A DNA stretch of 64,000 nt from Catellatospora coxensis (GTDB taxonomy: Bacteria; Actinomycetota; Actinomycetes; Mycobacteriales; Micromonosporaceae), in assembly GCF_016862635.1 (NCBI RefSeq), contig NZ_BONI01000004.1:161999-225998 (forward strand). The letters are read 5' to 3'. The position numbers were made by a program, and so were the translations under genes. The stretch's first letter is position 1. Every line of letters begins with the position of its first letter. Below the pieces are notes generated by a model, which searched no databases, was not told the DNA's origin, and saw only the letters and a program-made list of their open reading frames with translations. Below, piece by piece: positions 50,952 through 59,184 of the stretch.

Positions 50952-53774
50952 ATGCGCCGCCTCACCGCTTCCGCGGCGGCCGTGCTGACTCTGGCCGGGG
51001 TGCTGGCCTTCAGCGCCGCCCCGGCCGCAGCAGTCACGCCCAAGACGCCGCCGCTTTCGACGCCGTGGACCAGCCAGGTGTCCACGACCAACCCCCTGCC
51101 GGAGTATCCGCGCCCGCAGATGACCCGCCCGGACTGGCAGTCGCTCAACGGCGAGTGGGAGTTCCTCAACCCCGCCACCGACGGGGCCGGCAACGTGAAC
51201 CGCAACGCCGCGCCGCCGCTGGGCCAGACCCTGCCCGAGCGCATCCTGGTGCCGTACCCGGTCGAGTCGGCGCTGTCGGGCATCATGCGCAACGACAACC
51301 GCGACCTGATGTTCTACCGGCGTACCTTCACCGTCCCGGCGGCGTGGGCCGGCCGCCGTGTGCAGCTGCACTTCGGCGCGGTCGACTACGAGGCCACGGT
51401 ATGGGTCAACGGGGTGCAGGTCACCAGCCACCGCGGCGGCTACGACCGGTTCGAGGCCGACATCACCGCGCAGCTCAACGGCGGCGCGAACGAGATCGTG
51501 GTGCGGGTCTACGACCCGACCGACGGCCGGGGCGAGAAGCAGCCGGTCGGCAAGCAGGTCAACAGCCCCAGCGGCATCTTCTACACGCCCACCTCGGGCA
51601 TCTGGCAGACCGTGTGGCTGGAGCCCACGCCGGTGTCGTCGATCTACTCCGTCGACGTCTACGCCAACCTGGCGAACAACACCGCCCGCGTGCGCGTGTT
51701 CACCCGCGGCAACGTCAGCGGGCACACGGTGCTGGCCGAGGCGATGGCCGGCGCGACCGTGGTGGGCAGCGCCACCGGCGGGTTCACCGAGTTCACCGTG
51801 CCGGTGCCCAGCGCGCGGCGCTGGTCGCCGGACGACCCGTACCTGTACAACCTGCGGGTGTCGCTGCGCAACGGCACCGGCGCGGTCGTCGACCAGGTCG
51901 TCAACTACTTCGGCATGCGCGAGGTCGGCACCAGGCTCGTCAACGGGGTGCTGCGCCCGACCCTCAACGGCGAGTTCGTGTTCCAGGTCGGCACCCTCGA
52001 CCAGGGCTTCTGGCCCGACGGCCTGTACACCGCCCCGACCGACGCGGCGCTGGCCTTCGACCTGCAGAAGCACAAGGACCTCGGGTTCAACATGGTGCGC
52101 AAGCACATCAAGGTCGAACCCGCGCGCTGGTACTACCACGCCGACCGGCTCGGCCTGCTGGTGTGGCAGGACGTGCCGTCCACCCCGGCGTTCGACGCGA
52201 GCCGCACCCCCGCGCAGATCGCCCAGTTCGAGACCGAGGCCCGCGAGATCATCGACGAGCACCGGTTCTCCCCGGCGGTGATCACATACGTGCCGTTCAA
52301 CGAGGGCTGGGGCGAGTGGAGCCTGGCCGACACGCAGCGGATCACCAACCAGCTCGAGAGCTACGATCCGACCCGGCTGATGAACGCCCACAGCGGCTAC
52401 AACTGCTGCGTGTCCAAGGGCGACCCGGGCACCGGCGACATCATGGACTGGCATGTCTACACCGGGCCGGACGCCCCGCACCCGTCGGCGACCCGGGTGT
52501 CGGTGCTCGGCGAGTTCGGCGGGCTCGGCCTGCGCACCCCGGGCCACGAGTACAGCCCCAACGGGCAGTTCTTCGCCTACGAGCAGATGGGCAGCGCCGC
52601 GCAGCTCAACGACCGCTACACCGGCATGGTCCGCGACGTGCGGCAGCTCATGACCGTCAAGGGCGTGTCGGCGTACATCTACACGGAGATCACCGACGTC
52701 GAGGGCGAGTACAACGGGCTGTTCACCTACGACCGGCGCATCCAGAAGGTGGACACCAACCAGGTCCGCGCGGCGCACGCCGCGCTGATCGCGGCCTCGC
52801 GCAACCTCAACGCGCCGGTCGTGCTGACCCTCGGCCATGTCCGGTCGCTGCGGGTGACCACTCCCGGGTTCACCGACCGGTACCTGCGCCACGCCGACTC
52901 CCTGGCCCGCACCGACGTGCTGAGCACCGCCGGCGCCGACCCGGCCCGGCAGGACGCGTCCTTCCGCACCGTGCCCGGCCTGGCCGACCCGCGCTGCTAC
53001 TCGTTCGAGTCGGTCAACTTCCCCGGGCGGTATCTGCGCCACGCCGCCTACCGGGCCCGCGTCGACGCCGACACGGGCGGCACCTTCGCCGCCGACGCGA
53101 CCTGGTGCAGCCGGCCCGGCCTGGCCGCGGGCGGCATGTCTTTCGAGTCGCCGAGCCTGCCGGGCCACTACCTGCGCCACTACGCCGACAACGTGTACCT
53201 GGCCCGCAGCGGCGGCCCGAACGCGTGGGACAGCGCCGCCGGTTTCGCCGCCGACAGCACCTGGGACCTCAACGCTCCGGCGCTGTGGCGCAGCTCGGTG
53301 CTGCTGGCGACCAACGTCCGCCAGTCACTGCGGGTGACGACATGGGGGCACACCGACCGGTACCTGCGCCACGCCGACAGCCTCGCCTGGACCGAGATCG
53401 TGACCTCCGGCAGCAGCGCGCTGCTGAAGGCCGACGCGACGTACGCGGTCCGGCGGGGCCTGGCCGACTCGTCGTGCTACTCGTTCGAGTCGGCGAACTT
53501 CCCGGGGCAGTTCCTGCGCCACGCCGCCGGCCGGGTGCGCAACTCGCCCGACGACGGCACGGCGCTGATGCGCGCCGACGCCACGTTCTGCGCCCGGCCC
53601 GGTGTGGGCGGCACCGGGGTCACCTTCGAGTCGCTGAACTTCCCGGGCTCGTACCTGCGGCATTTCGAGTCACAGGTGTACATCGCCGCCGGGGGCGGCG
53701 ACGGGGGATTCAACCGGCCGCAGACGCTGAGCGCGGACAGCAGCTGGGCGCTCGCGGGTCCCTGGGCGCCGTGA
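50952..53774 (+). CDS. Secreted GH2-family glycoside hydrolase with two AbfB (CBM42-like) domains
   Basis: 940 aa from ATG 50952 behind AAGGAG. Signal peptide to about PAAA-VT (~residue 27). GH2 architecture: sugar-binding jelly roll ~30-220 (MFYRRTFTVPAAWAGRRVQLHFGAVDYEATVWVNG), Ig-like sandwich ~220-330, TIM barrel ~330-620 with acid/base Glu in YVPFNEGWGEWS and nucleophile Glu in VSVLGEFGGLG. Two AbfB trefoils follow, ~630-780 and ~792-940, each with RYLRH-type repeats (TDRYLRHADSLA occurs in both) and Cys pairs; AbfB binds arabinofuranose side chains of arabinoxylan. Suggests action on arabinose-decorated hemicellulose or pectin. GH2 specificity (galactosidase, mannosidase, glucuronidase, arabinosidase) is not settled by the sequence. 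Confidence 0.88.
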   Translation: MRRLTASAAAVLTLAGVLAFSAAPAAAVTPKTPPLSTPWTSQVSTTNPLPEYPRPQMTRPDWQSLNGEWEFLNPATDGAGNVNRNAAPPLGQTLPERILVPYPVESALSGIMRNDNRDLMFYRRTFTVPAAWAGRRVQLHFGAVDYEATVWVNGVQVTSHRGGYDRFEADITAQLNGGANEIVVRVYDPTDGRGEKQPVGKQVNSPSGIFYTPTSGIWQTVWLEPTPVSSIYSVDVYANLANNTARVRVFTRGNVSGHTVLAEAMAGATVVGSATGGFTEFTVPVPSARRWSPDDPYLYNLRVSLRNGTGAVVDQVVNYFGMREVGTRLVNGVLRPTLNGEFVFQVGTLDQGFWPDGLYTAPTDAALAFDLQKHKDLGFNMVRKHIKVEPARWYYHADRLGLLVWQDVPSTPAFDASRTPAQIAQFETEAREIIDEHRFSPAVITYVPFNEGWGEWSLADTQRITNQLESYDPTRLMNAHSGYNCCVSKGDPGTGDIMDWHVYTGPDAPHPSATRVSVLGEFGGLGLRTPGHEYSPNGQFFAYEQMGSAAQLNDRYTGMVRDVRQLMTVKGVSAYIYTEITDVEGEYNGLFTYDRRIQKVDTNQVRAAHAALIAASRNLNAPVVLTLGHVRSLRVTTPGFTDRYLRHADSLARTDVLSTAGADPARQDASFRTVPGLADPRCYSFESVNFPGRYLRHAAYRARVDADTGGTFAADATWCSRPGLAAGGMSFESPSLPGHYLRHYADNVYLARSGGPNAWDSAAGFAADSTWDLNAPALWRSSVLLATNVRQSLRVTTWGHTDRYLRHADSLAWTEIVTSGSSALLKADATYAVRRGLADSSCYSFESANFPGQFLRHAAGRVRNSPDDGTALMRADATFCARPGVGGTGVTFESLNFPGSYLRHFESQVYIAAGGGDGGFNRPQTLSADSSWALAGPWAP

Positions 53775-53904
53775 CCGCGGCGCGGGCGGCGGTGGGTCGA
53801 CACTGCCGCCCGCGCCCGTCCCGGGTGCTCAGGGTCGAGAAACCCTTCGCCGACTCCTCCGCCGGCACTGCCGCCGCCGTGCCGATCGGATGCGCTGCCG
53901 CCTT

Positions 53905-54411
53905 CTACGGGCGCAGCCAAGGGCTCGCCGCCTGGGCCCGCTGGAGTGCGCTCACCTGGATCACGGCGAGCAGCATCAGGCCGCCGAGCGCGGCCGCGAT
54001 GATCGCGAGCACCCAGGCGTGCCTGGCGGGGTAGGTCGCGATACGGGCGGTTCCTGCGGTGACGGCGACGTCATGGGTGCAGGTCAACGTGGAGGCCTGC
54101 TCGGTGGCGAGGTCGACGCCGCTGACACCGATCCAGCTGTCGGTGTCCCGCGCGACCGCGATGTCCTGTTCGGTGGTTCCGGTCGCCATGACGCAGCTGC
54201 CGGAGGCGTCGTCGCTGTGGACGAAGACCGTTCCGCTGTCCCAGGTGTAGGGGGTGCCGGCGGGCAGGTGTGTGCCGACGGTGCCGGCGAGGGGGGCGTA
54301 CAGGCAGGTGAGCAGCATGGCGGCCGCGGTGGCGCCGGTGAGGCGGTTGCGGCGGCGCATGGCTCGGGCGAGAGCCTGGCCCGCGGCGATACTGTCGTGC
54401 TCGGCGGTCAT
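53905..54411 (-). CDS. Hypothetical membrane protein of the WXG100-like operon
   Basis: 168 aa from ATG 54411, overlapping the upstream gene by ATGA. Two membrane helices, near residues 25-47 (TGATAAAMLLTCLYAPLAG) and 132-155 (AWVLAIIAAALGGLMLLAVIQV), enclose a ~85-residue external domain with two Cys (GSCVMATG and LTCTHDV). No family recognised. Last gene of the three-gene minus-strand operon. Confidence 0.6.
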   Translation of the reverse strand: MTAEHDSIAAGQALARAMRRRNRLTGATAAAMLLTCLYAPLAGTVGTHLPAGTPYTWDSGTVFVHSDDASGSCVMATGTTEQDIAVARDTDSWIGVSGVDLATEQASTLTCTHDVAVTAGTARIATYPARHAWVLAIIAAALGGLMLLAVIQVSALQRAQAASPWLRP

Positions 54412-54725
54412 GCGGCGCCCTTCCGGTCCTGGTCCACTGCCGTCTTGATGATGGCGGCGTACGGCAACGTCGGCATGCGCTCGATGCCCCGGGTCAGCAG
54501 TTCGTGGTAGACGCCGGAGGCGAGCATCTGCCGTACGGTGGCGGTGCCGTCGGCGAGCTGGGCGGCGATCTCGCGGGCGAGGGGGTCGGGGCTGTCGGTG
54601 AGGGCCTGGGTCTGGATCTGGCGCTGGAGCGCGGGGTCGGCGAGCCGCTGGGCGAACCGGGTGGCCGTGAACTGCTCGACTTGGCGTCGCCGGTCGTGTT
54701 CTTCGTGTTCGTCGGTGGTCGGCAC
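54408..54725 (-). CDS. Hypothetical protein of the WXG100-like operon
   Basis: 105 aa from GTG 54725 with GAGGAGA ahead, a site that overlaps the end of the upstream gene. All-helical and charged: HDRRRQVEQFTATRFAQRLADPALQRQIQTQALTDSPDPLAREIAAQLADG, no signal peptide. May be a cytoplasmic partner or chaperone of the large upstream protein (inference from operon position). Confidence 0.6.
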   Translation of the reverse strand: MPTTDEHEEHDRRRQVEQFTATRFAQRLADPALQRQIQTQALTDSPDPLAREIAAQLADGTATVRQMLASGVYHELLTRGIERMPTLPYAAIIKTAVDQDRKGAA

Positions 54726-54735
54726 GTGGTTCTCC

Positions 54736-55827
54736 TCAGGCGGCGACGAGTTCGTTGGGCAGGTCGGGTGCGGCGGAGTCGGGCAGCACCCCGCCGAGCC
54801 GGTCCATGTCGCCGTTGAACGTGTCGATGATCAGGTTTGATTTCTCCATGAGGCTGTACAGGTCGTTCATGCGTTTGATGATCTGCAGGAGCTGGAAGAT
54901 CGCGACCCCGGTGAAGATGCTGCCGCCGACGACGGTGAAGTAGGCGGCCGCGCCGGCGGCGTAGAAGAAGAACAGTGCGTCGGCGACGTCGATCAGGATC
55001 AGCTCGACGGTCTGTTCGAGGGCGCTGATCTCCTCGCAGACCGACAGGTAGGCGTCTCGTGCGGCGGCCAGCGGGCAGTCGGCCTCGCTGAGCGCGTCGC
55101 CGAGCTTCCTGATCGCCAGCCAGGCGATGTCGGCGGCGTTGCCCTGCCAGGAGGCGTTGACGCGGACTTCGATCCAGACGGCGTTGTGCGACATGTCGAC
55201 GGCGGCGCGGCGCAGGTTCTCCAGGGCGTCGCCGCAGGCGCGCATGCCGGCCCAGTTGCCGCAGAGGTTGTTGGACACGTAGTCGAGCGGGTCGATGACG
55301 CGGTCGGAGATGCCGACCTGCACGCCGAGCCAGTTCGCGGCCATCATCAGGTCGCGGACGATGTTGCCGGGGCTGACCAGGTCGGACCACTCGGGTTCGT
55401 ACGGCCATTCCGGCAGGTAATCCTTGACCTGGGTGAGGTGCGCCGCAGGCTCGTACTGTTCGAGGGCCTGGACCTGCAGGCGATCGGTGGTGATGGCCGG
55501 TGTCCGCCATGCCGGGTGGTAGGTCTGGGCCGGCAGGGTCGAGTCCAGGCGGGCCGCTTCGCTGTGGTCGACCTCGGCATAGCCGGCCAGCGAGATCCGG
55601 ACCGAGCGGGCGAGTGCCTCGGCTCGTTTGGCGATGGCGAGGAAGTAGCCGGTGACCTCGGCGCGGGCCTGTGCGTGCTTGCCGCGCGCCTTGTCGATCA
55701 CGCCGGGTCCGTATTCGAAGTCGAACCATTCGCCGGCGTACGCGTAGCACCTTCGTGCGTCCGCACCGAGCCGGTCGAGCATGTCCGGCACTGCGTACAT
55801 GGCTTCCAGGTTGACGGCGAACGCCAC
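54736..55827 (-). CDS. Large WXG100-like (ESAT-6 superfamily) protein, putative type VII secretion substrate
   Basis: 363 aa from GTG 55827 behind GGGAGGA. Residues ~1-95 are a helical hairpin of WXG type (MLDRLGADARRCYAYAGEWFDFEYGPGVIDKARGKHAQ, then KRAEALARSVRISLAGYAEVDHSEAARLD). A second hairpin ~190-290 contains the loop NASWQGNAADIAW (W-x-G as WQG) with flanking helices, followed by a hydrophobic stretch (LILIDVADALFFFYAAGAAAYFTVVGGSIFTGVAIF) and a helical tail. This matches large actinobacterial proteins linked to type VII secretion. The hydrophobic segment could cross or insert into membranes. First gene of a three-gene operon; no EccC-type ATPase or toxin domain is visible in the window. 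Confidence 0.6.
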   Translation of the reverse strand: MAFAVNLEAMYAVPDMLDRLGADARRCYAYAGEWFDFEYGPGVIDKARGKHAQARAEVTGYFLAIAKRAEALARSVRISLAGYAEVDHSEAARLDSTLPAQTYHPAWRTPAITTDRLQVQALEQYEPAAHLTQVKDYLPEWPYEPEWSDLVSPGNIVRDLMMAANWLGVQVGISDRVIDPLDYVSNNLCGNWAGMRACGDALENLRRAAVDMSHNAVWIEVRVNASWQGNAADIAWLAIRKLGDALSEADCPLAAARDAYLSVCEEISALEQTVELILIDVADALFFFYAAGAAAYFTVVGGSIFTGVAIFQLLQIIKRMNDLYSLMEKSNLIIDTFNGDMDRLGGVLPDSAAPDLPNELVAA

Positions 55828-55946
55828 TGTTCCTCCCCGTTCGGTGGCGGTGGTGCCCGGGAGCGAATATGTCGCCCGTGGACAGTTCGAGCAGCGGTCC
55901 GGCGTTCGAGCTGCTGGCCCGGCAGAGTTGATGTATATCTTTCTAT

Positions 55947-56684
55947 ATGCGAAACAATCTGATCCGGTTCACCATAACCGGACTCGTCGCGGGCCTGCTG
56001 TCCGTCACGGCCATCGCCACCCCCGCCGTGGCCGACCCGGCGCCCCGGACCACCAAGGGCCCTTGCCGGTATGCCGAGACGCCCGACGATCCGCCGGCCC
56101 GGCCGGTCGGGCTGCCCTTCGACCCGCGACACCAGCAGACCTGGAACACCCACGTCGTACTCAACACCAGCCACGGCAAGATCACGATGACGCTGGACGC
56201 CGCCAAGGCGCCCTGCACCGTGCAGAGCTTCGAGCACCTGATCCTGCACCGGTTCTACAACAACACCAGCTGCCACCGGCTGACGGCGTACCCGACGCTG
56301 AAGGTGCTGCAGTGCGGCGACCCGTCCGGCACCGGCAGCGGCGGCCCCGGCTACCAGTACAAGGACGAACTGCCCACCGACCTGCCGCCCGTGCCCGATC
56401 GGCCCGACCGCGTCTACTACCCGCGCGGCACCCTGGCCATGGCCAACGCCGGACCGAACACCAACGGCAGCCAGTTCTTCCTGGTCTACGCCGACTCGGT
56501 CCTGCGGCCCAACTACACCGTCTTCGGGACCATCGACGAAGCCGGGATGGCCGCGCTGGACGCGATCGCCACCGGCGGGATCCAGCCGACCCCCGAAGAC
56601 CCCGCACCCGTGGACGGCGCCCCCGCGCTGACCGCCGACATCCAGCGGGCCTGCGTACACCTGTTCCCGCTGCCGATCTGCTGA
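55947..56684 (+). CDS. Secreted cyclophilin-type peptidyl-prolyl isomerase
   Basis: 245 aa from ATG 55947. Signal peptide ends near AVA-DP (~residue 29). Cyclophilin fold ~72-220: VVLNTSHGKITMTLDAAKAPCTVQSFEHLILHRFYNNTSCHRL, GYQYKDELP, GTLAMANAGPNTNGSQFFLVYAD and NYTVFGTIDEAGMAALDAIA; the usual Arg in FHR is Ser-Cys-His-Arg and the GSQFF motif is intact. It assists folding of secreted proteins. No Shine-Dalgarno is present, while TATATC and TATATG lie right at the start, so a leaderless transcript is possible. A 17-bp terminator follows. Confidence 0.85.
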   Translation: MRNNLIRFTITGLVAGLLSVTAIATPAVADPAPRTTKGPCRYAETPDDPPARPVGLPFDPRHQQTWNTHVVLNTSHGKITMTLDAAKAPCTVQSFEHLILHRFYNNTSCHRLTAYPTLKVLQCGDPSGTGSGGPGYQYKDELPTDLPPVPDRPDRVYYPRGTLAMANAGPNTNGSQFFLVYADSVLRPNYTVFGTIDEAGMAALDAIATGGIQPTPEDPAPVDGAPALTADIQRACVHLFPLPIC

Positions 56685-56709
56685 ACGGGCCCGAGCCCCG
56701 GCCGACAGG

Positions 56710-56749
56710 TGTCCCGCTGAGCCCGACCTCGTTCGGGCTCAGCGGGACA
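56710..56749. terminator. Perfect 17-bp stem terminator
   Basis: Bases 56710-56726 pair exactly with 56733-56749 (core GCTGAGCCCGA / TCGGGCTCAGC) around a 6-base loop, 26 bases after the cyclophilin gene and next to a minus-strand coding remnant. Confidence 0.75.
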
Positions 56750-56756
56750 GCCGCCG

Positions 56757-56876
56757 TCACGCCTGGATGAGCGGCGGCCGGATGGCGGCGGAGGTGCGGC
56801 GCAGGGTGACGGCGATGTCGACGACGACGAACACGACGACCAGCAGCAGGCCGAGCTTGGCGGCGCCGTCGGCGGG
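56757..56876 (-). pseudogene. Possible remnant of a small membrane protein
   Basis: The minus strand reads AAKLGLLLVVVFVVVDIAVTLRR and ends PLIQA at a stop (56759-56757), a typical C-terminal membrane anchor with good codon bias, but the frame is closed by a stop at 56879-56877 and has no start codon ahead of the hydrophobic part. A +1 shift would join it to a frame reading YDERSPAYRAEDLMTRR upstream. Either a frameshifted gene or chance. Confidence 0.3.
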
Positions 56877-56940
56877 TCATCAGGTCCTCGGCGCGGTAGG
56901 CGGGCGACCTTTCGTCGTAGGTCCCGCATACGATCCGCCG

Positions 56941-57042
56941 GTGAGCGACGAGCGGTATGAACTGCCGGCCGAGGCCGGTGAGCGTCAGGTGCCGAAGGTG
57001 CTCCTCGGCGGCCGGACCGGGGGAGCGGGCACACTCGCGTGA
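56941..57042 (+). CDS. Possible 33-aa leader ORF coupled to the HEAT-repeat gene
   Basis: GTG 56941 starts a short frame (MSDERYELPAEAG...) whose TGA overlaps the start of the HEAT-repeat gene at 57042 (GTGATG). The ribosome site is weak (none clear), but codon bias is good. Could be a translational-coupling leader peptide. Confidence 0.3.
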   Translation: MSDERYELPAEAGERQVPKVLLGGRTGGAGTLA

Positions 57043-59087
57043 TGGATGTCGTGGATCTGTTCGACGGCGTCGACGAGATCCGCTGGGGGCGGATGCGGCA
57101 TGCGTACGGTCCGGCGGTGGAGGTCCCTGAGCTGCTGCGCGACCTGGCCGACGCCGACCGCGCGGTGCGGGAGACCGCCCTCGACGCGATGTACGGCGGC
57201 GTCCACCACCAGGGCGACGTGTACGCCTGCACCATCGCGGCGATCCCGTTCCTGCTGCGGATCGCCGCGGATGCCGGCAGGCCGGGCCGTGCCGATGTGA
57301 TCGAACTGCTGGCGAGCATCGGCGGCGCGGACGATCCCGAACCCCGGACCGGGCTGTACCGGCGGGCCCGGCAGGCCGTCGCGGCTGCCTACCCGCTGTG
57401 GTCGGCGCTGGCCCATGACCCCGACCCGCAGGTCCGCGCCGCTGTGCCCGGGGTGCTGCCGGTCTGCGCCGAGCAGGCGACGGACTGCGTCGGCCTGCTG
57501 CGGGACCGGTTCGCGGTGGAGGAAGACCCGCGGGTGCGGGTGGCGATCGTCGAAGCCGCTGCCGAGTTCGCGCACCGGGGCACCGCCACGCAGCCGACCA
57601 GCGCGTGGCTCGCCGATCTGCTCGCCCACGACGAGGACGTGCAGGTGCGGGTGACCGCGCTCGCCGCGTCGACGCGGCTTCCCGCGCAGCCCGGCTTGCC
57701 GCCGGTGCAGGTGCAGACGGCGCTGGAGCTGCTCGACGCCGTGTACACGCGGGGAACGCCGGTCGCCGACCCCGCCGGCTTCACGACCGACACGCTCGTC
57801 GGCTCGGTGCGGCGCCTGCGCGAGGTCTCGGCTGCCGGACGCCGCGCTCCACAGGCGGGCCAGCTGGTGCGCGCGATCAGCGACGGCCTGGCCGACCGGG
57901 TGGCGGACCGCATCGCCCTGCTGTCGGCGCTGCTGGCCGAGCCGGACTGGGAGCGGCGTGTCGACGCCGTGTTCCCCACGGGCAACCTCGTCGACGGATG
58001 GCGTGGGTCGTACGAGCAGATCGTGGCCCTGATCGGGGACCGGCTGCACGACGACCACCCTGAGCTGCGGCCCCGGGCCACGCAGGTGCTGCAGAATCTG
58101 GGCGAGCTGGCGCGTCCCGCCGCCGACCCGCTGTTCGCCGGCCTCTCCCGGTCGCAACGCGTGGCCTCCTCCTCGACGATGAGCGGGCAGCTGCCGTGGG
58201 TCGTGGAGTGGGGGCAGGCACTGCCGACGGTCGGACCGGCGTTGAAGGCGTTGGCCGGCACCGGTGACCCGCGGGCGTTGCCGATGCTGCAGTGGGCGCT
58301 CGAACAGGATGAGCTGCCGCGCGATGTCGGGCAGCTCATCGCGGGATACGGCGAGCAGGCCGCCCACCTCCTGCCGGCTGTCCGGCACCGCCTTCGCGAG
58401 ATGCGTGACGACGGGCGGCGGGACAACCTGGCGTACGCGGTCGGCGCGATGGGTCCGGCGGCCGCTGACGCGGTGCCTGACCTGGTGAAGCTGCCGGCGA
58501 GTTCGGCGGTGCTCAGAGCCCTCGTTCTGATCGGTCCGGCCGCGGCTGAGGCCATGCCCTGGCTGCGCGAGCAGGTCACGGCCGCCGACAGGCCGATCGC
58601 CGCCGTGGCTGCCGAAGCGCTGCACGCCGTCGGAGGTGACGTCGCGGGGGCGTCGGCCGTCTACGACAGGCTCCTCGCCGGGGATGTCTACGACCAGCGC
58701 GCCGCCGCGGACGGTCTCGGCCGGATGGGGCGACAGGCAGCCTCGTATGCCGGGCGACTTCGCAAGCTCCTGCGTCGCAAGGATCCCCACGGCTGGCTCG
58801 GGCTGGGCGCGGCGCGGGCCCTGTGGCAGGTCGCGGGCGAGACGTCGAGCGTCACGCCGGTGCTTGAACGTGTCTGGGCCGCCAACCCGCACACCCGCAC
58901 CGCGATCGCGCAGGTGTGGTCGGACATGGGGCGAGCCGCCGCCGGTGCCGAGCCGCTGCTAGAAGCCGAACTGGGCCGAGCGCGCAGGCACAACGCCGTC
59001 GAAGGCGGGTACAGCTCGGCGCAGGTGGTCGACGACGAGCGCCTGCTGCGCGCCTGCCGGGCGGCGCTGACGGCTGTCGCTGGGTGA
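57042..59087 (+). CDS. HEAT-repeat protein
   Basis: 681 aa from ATG 57042 (GTG one codon earlier also possible). Built of about 12-14 alpha-helical repeats with HEAT/Armadillo spacing: ELLRDLADADRAVRETALDAMYGG, DPDPQVRAAVPGVLPVCAEQA, EDPRVRVAIVEAAAEFAHRG, DEDVQVRVTALAAST, AAAEAMPWLREQV and GLGAARALWQVAGETS near the end. No enzyme domain, signal peptide or membrane helix. HEAT proteins act as scaffolds; relatives in actinobacteria are often of unknown role. Neighbours give no clear partner. Confidence 0.85.
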   Translation: MDVVDLFDGVDEIRWGRMRHAYGPAVEVPELLRDLADADRAVRETALDAMYGGVHHQGDVYACTIAAIPFLLRIAADAGRPGRADVIELLASIGGADDPEPRTGLYRRARQAVAAAYPLWSALAHDPDPQVRAAVPGVLPVCAEQATDCVGLLRDRFAVEEDPRVRVAIVEAAAEFAHRGTATQPTSAWLADLLAHDEDVQVRVTALAASTRLPAQPGLPPVQVQTALELLDAVYTRGTPVADPAGFTTDTLVGSVRRLREVSAAGRRAPQAGQLVRAISDGLADRVADRIALLSALLAEPDWERRVDAVFPTGNLVDGWRGSYEQIVALIGDRLHDDHPELRPRATQVLQNLGELARPAADPLFAGLSRSQRVASSSTMSGQLPWVVEWGQALPTVGPALKALAGTGDPRALPMLQWALEQDELPRDVGQLIAGYGEQAAHLLPAVRHRLREMRDDGRRDNLAYAVGAMGPAAADAVPDLVKLPASSAVLRALVLIGPAAAEAMPWLREQVTAADRPIAAVAAEALHAVGGDVAGASAVYDRLLAGDVYDQRAAADGLGRMGRQAASYAGRLRKLLRRKDPHGWLGLGAARALWQVAGETSSVTPVLERVWAANPHTRTAIAQVWSDMGRAAAGAEPLLEAELGRARRHNAVEGGYSSAQVVDDERLLRACRAALTAVAG

Positions 59088-59184
59088 CCCGGCAGCGCTC
59101 CGGCTCTTGTTGCGTCGAGGTGATCTGTCCGCTAGCGTCTGCCTGCCTTTGCTCTGGAAACATCATTCATCGGGGGAAGAAGTC

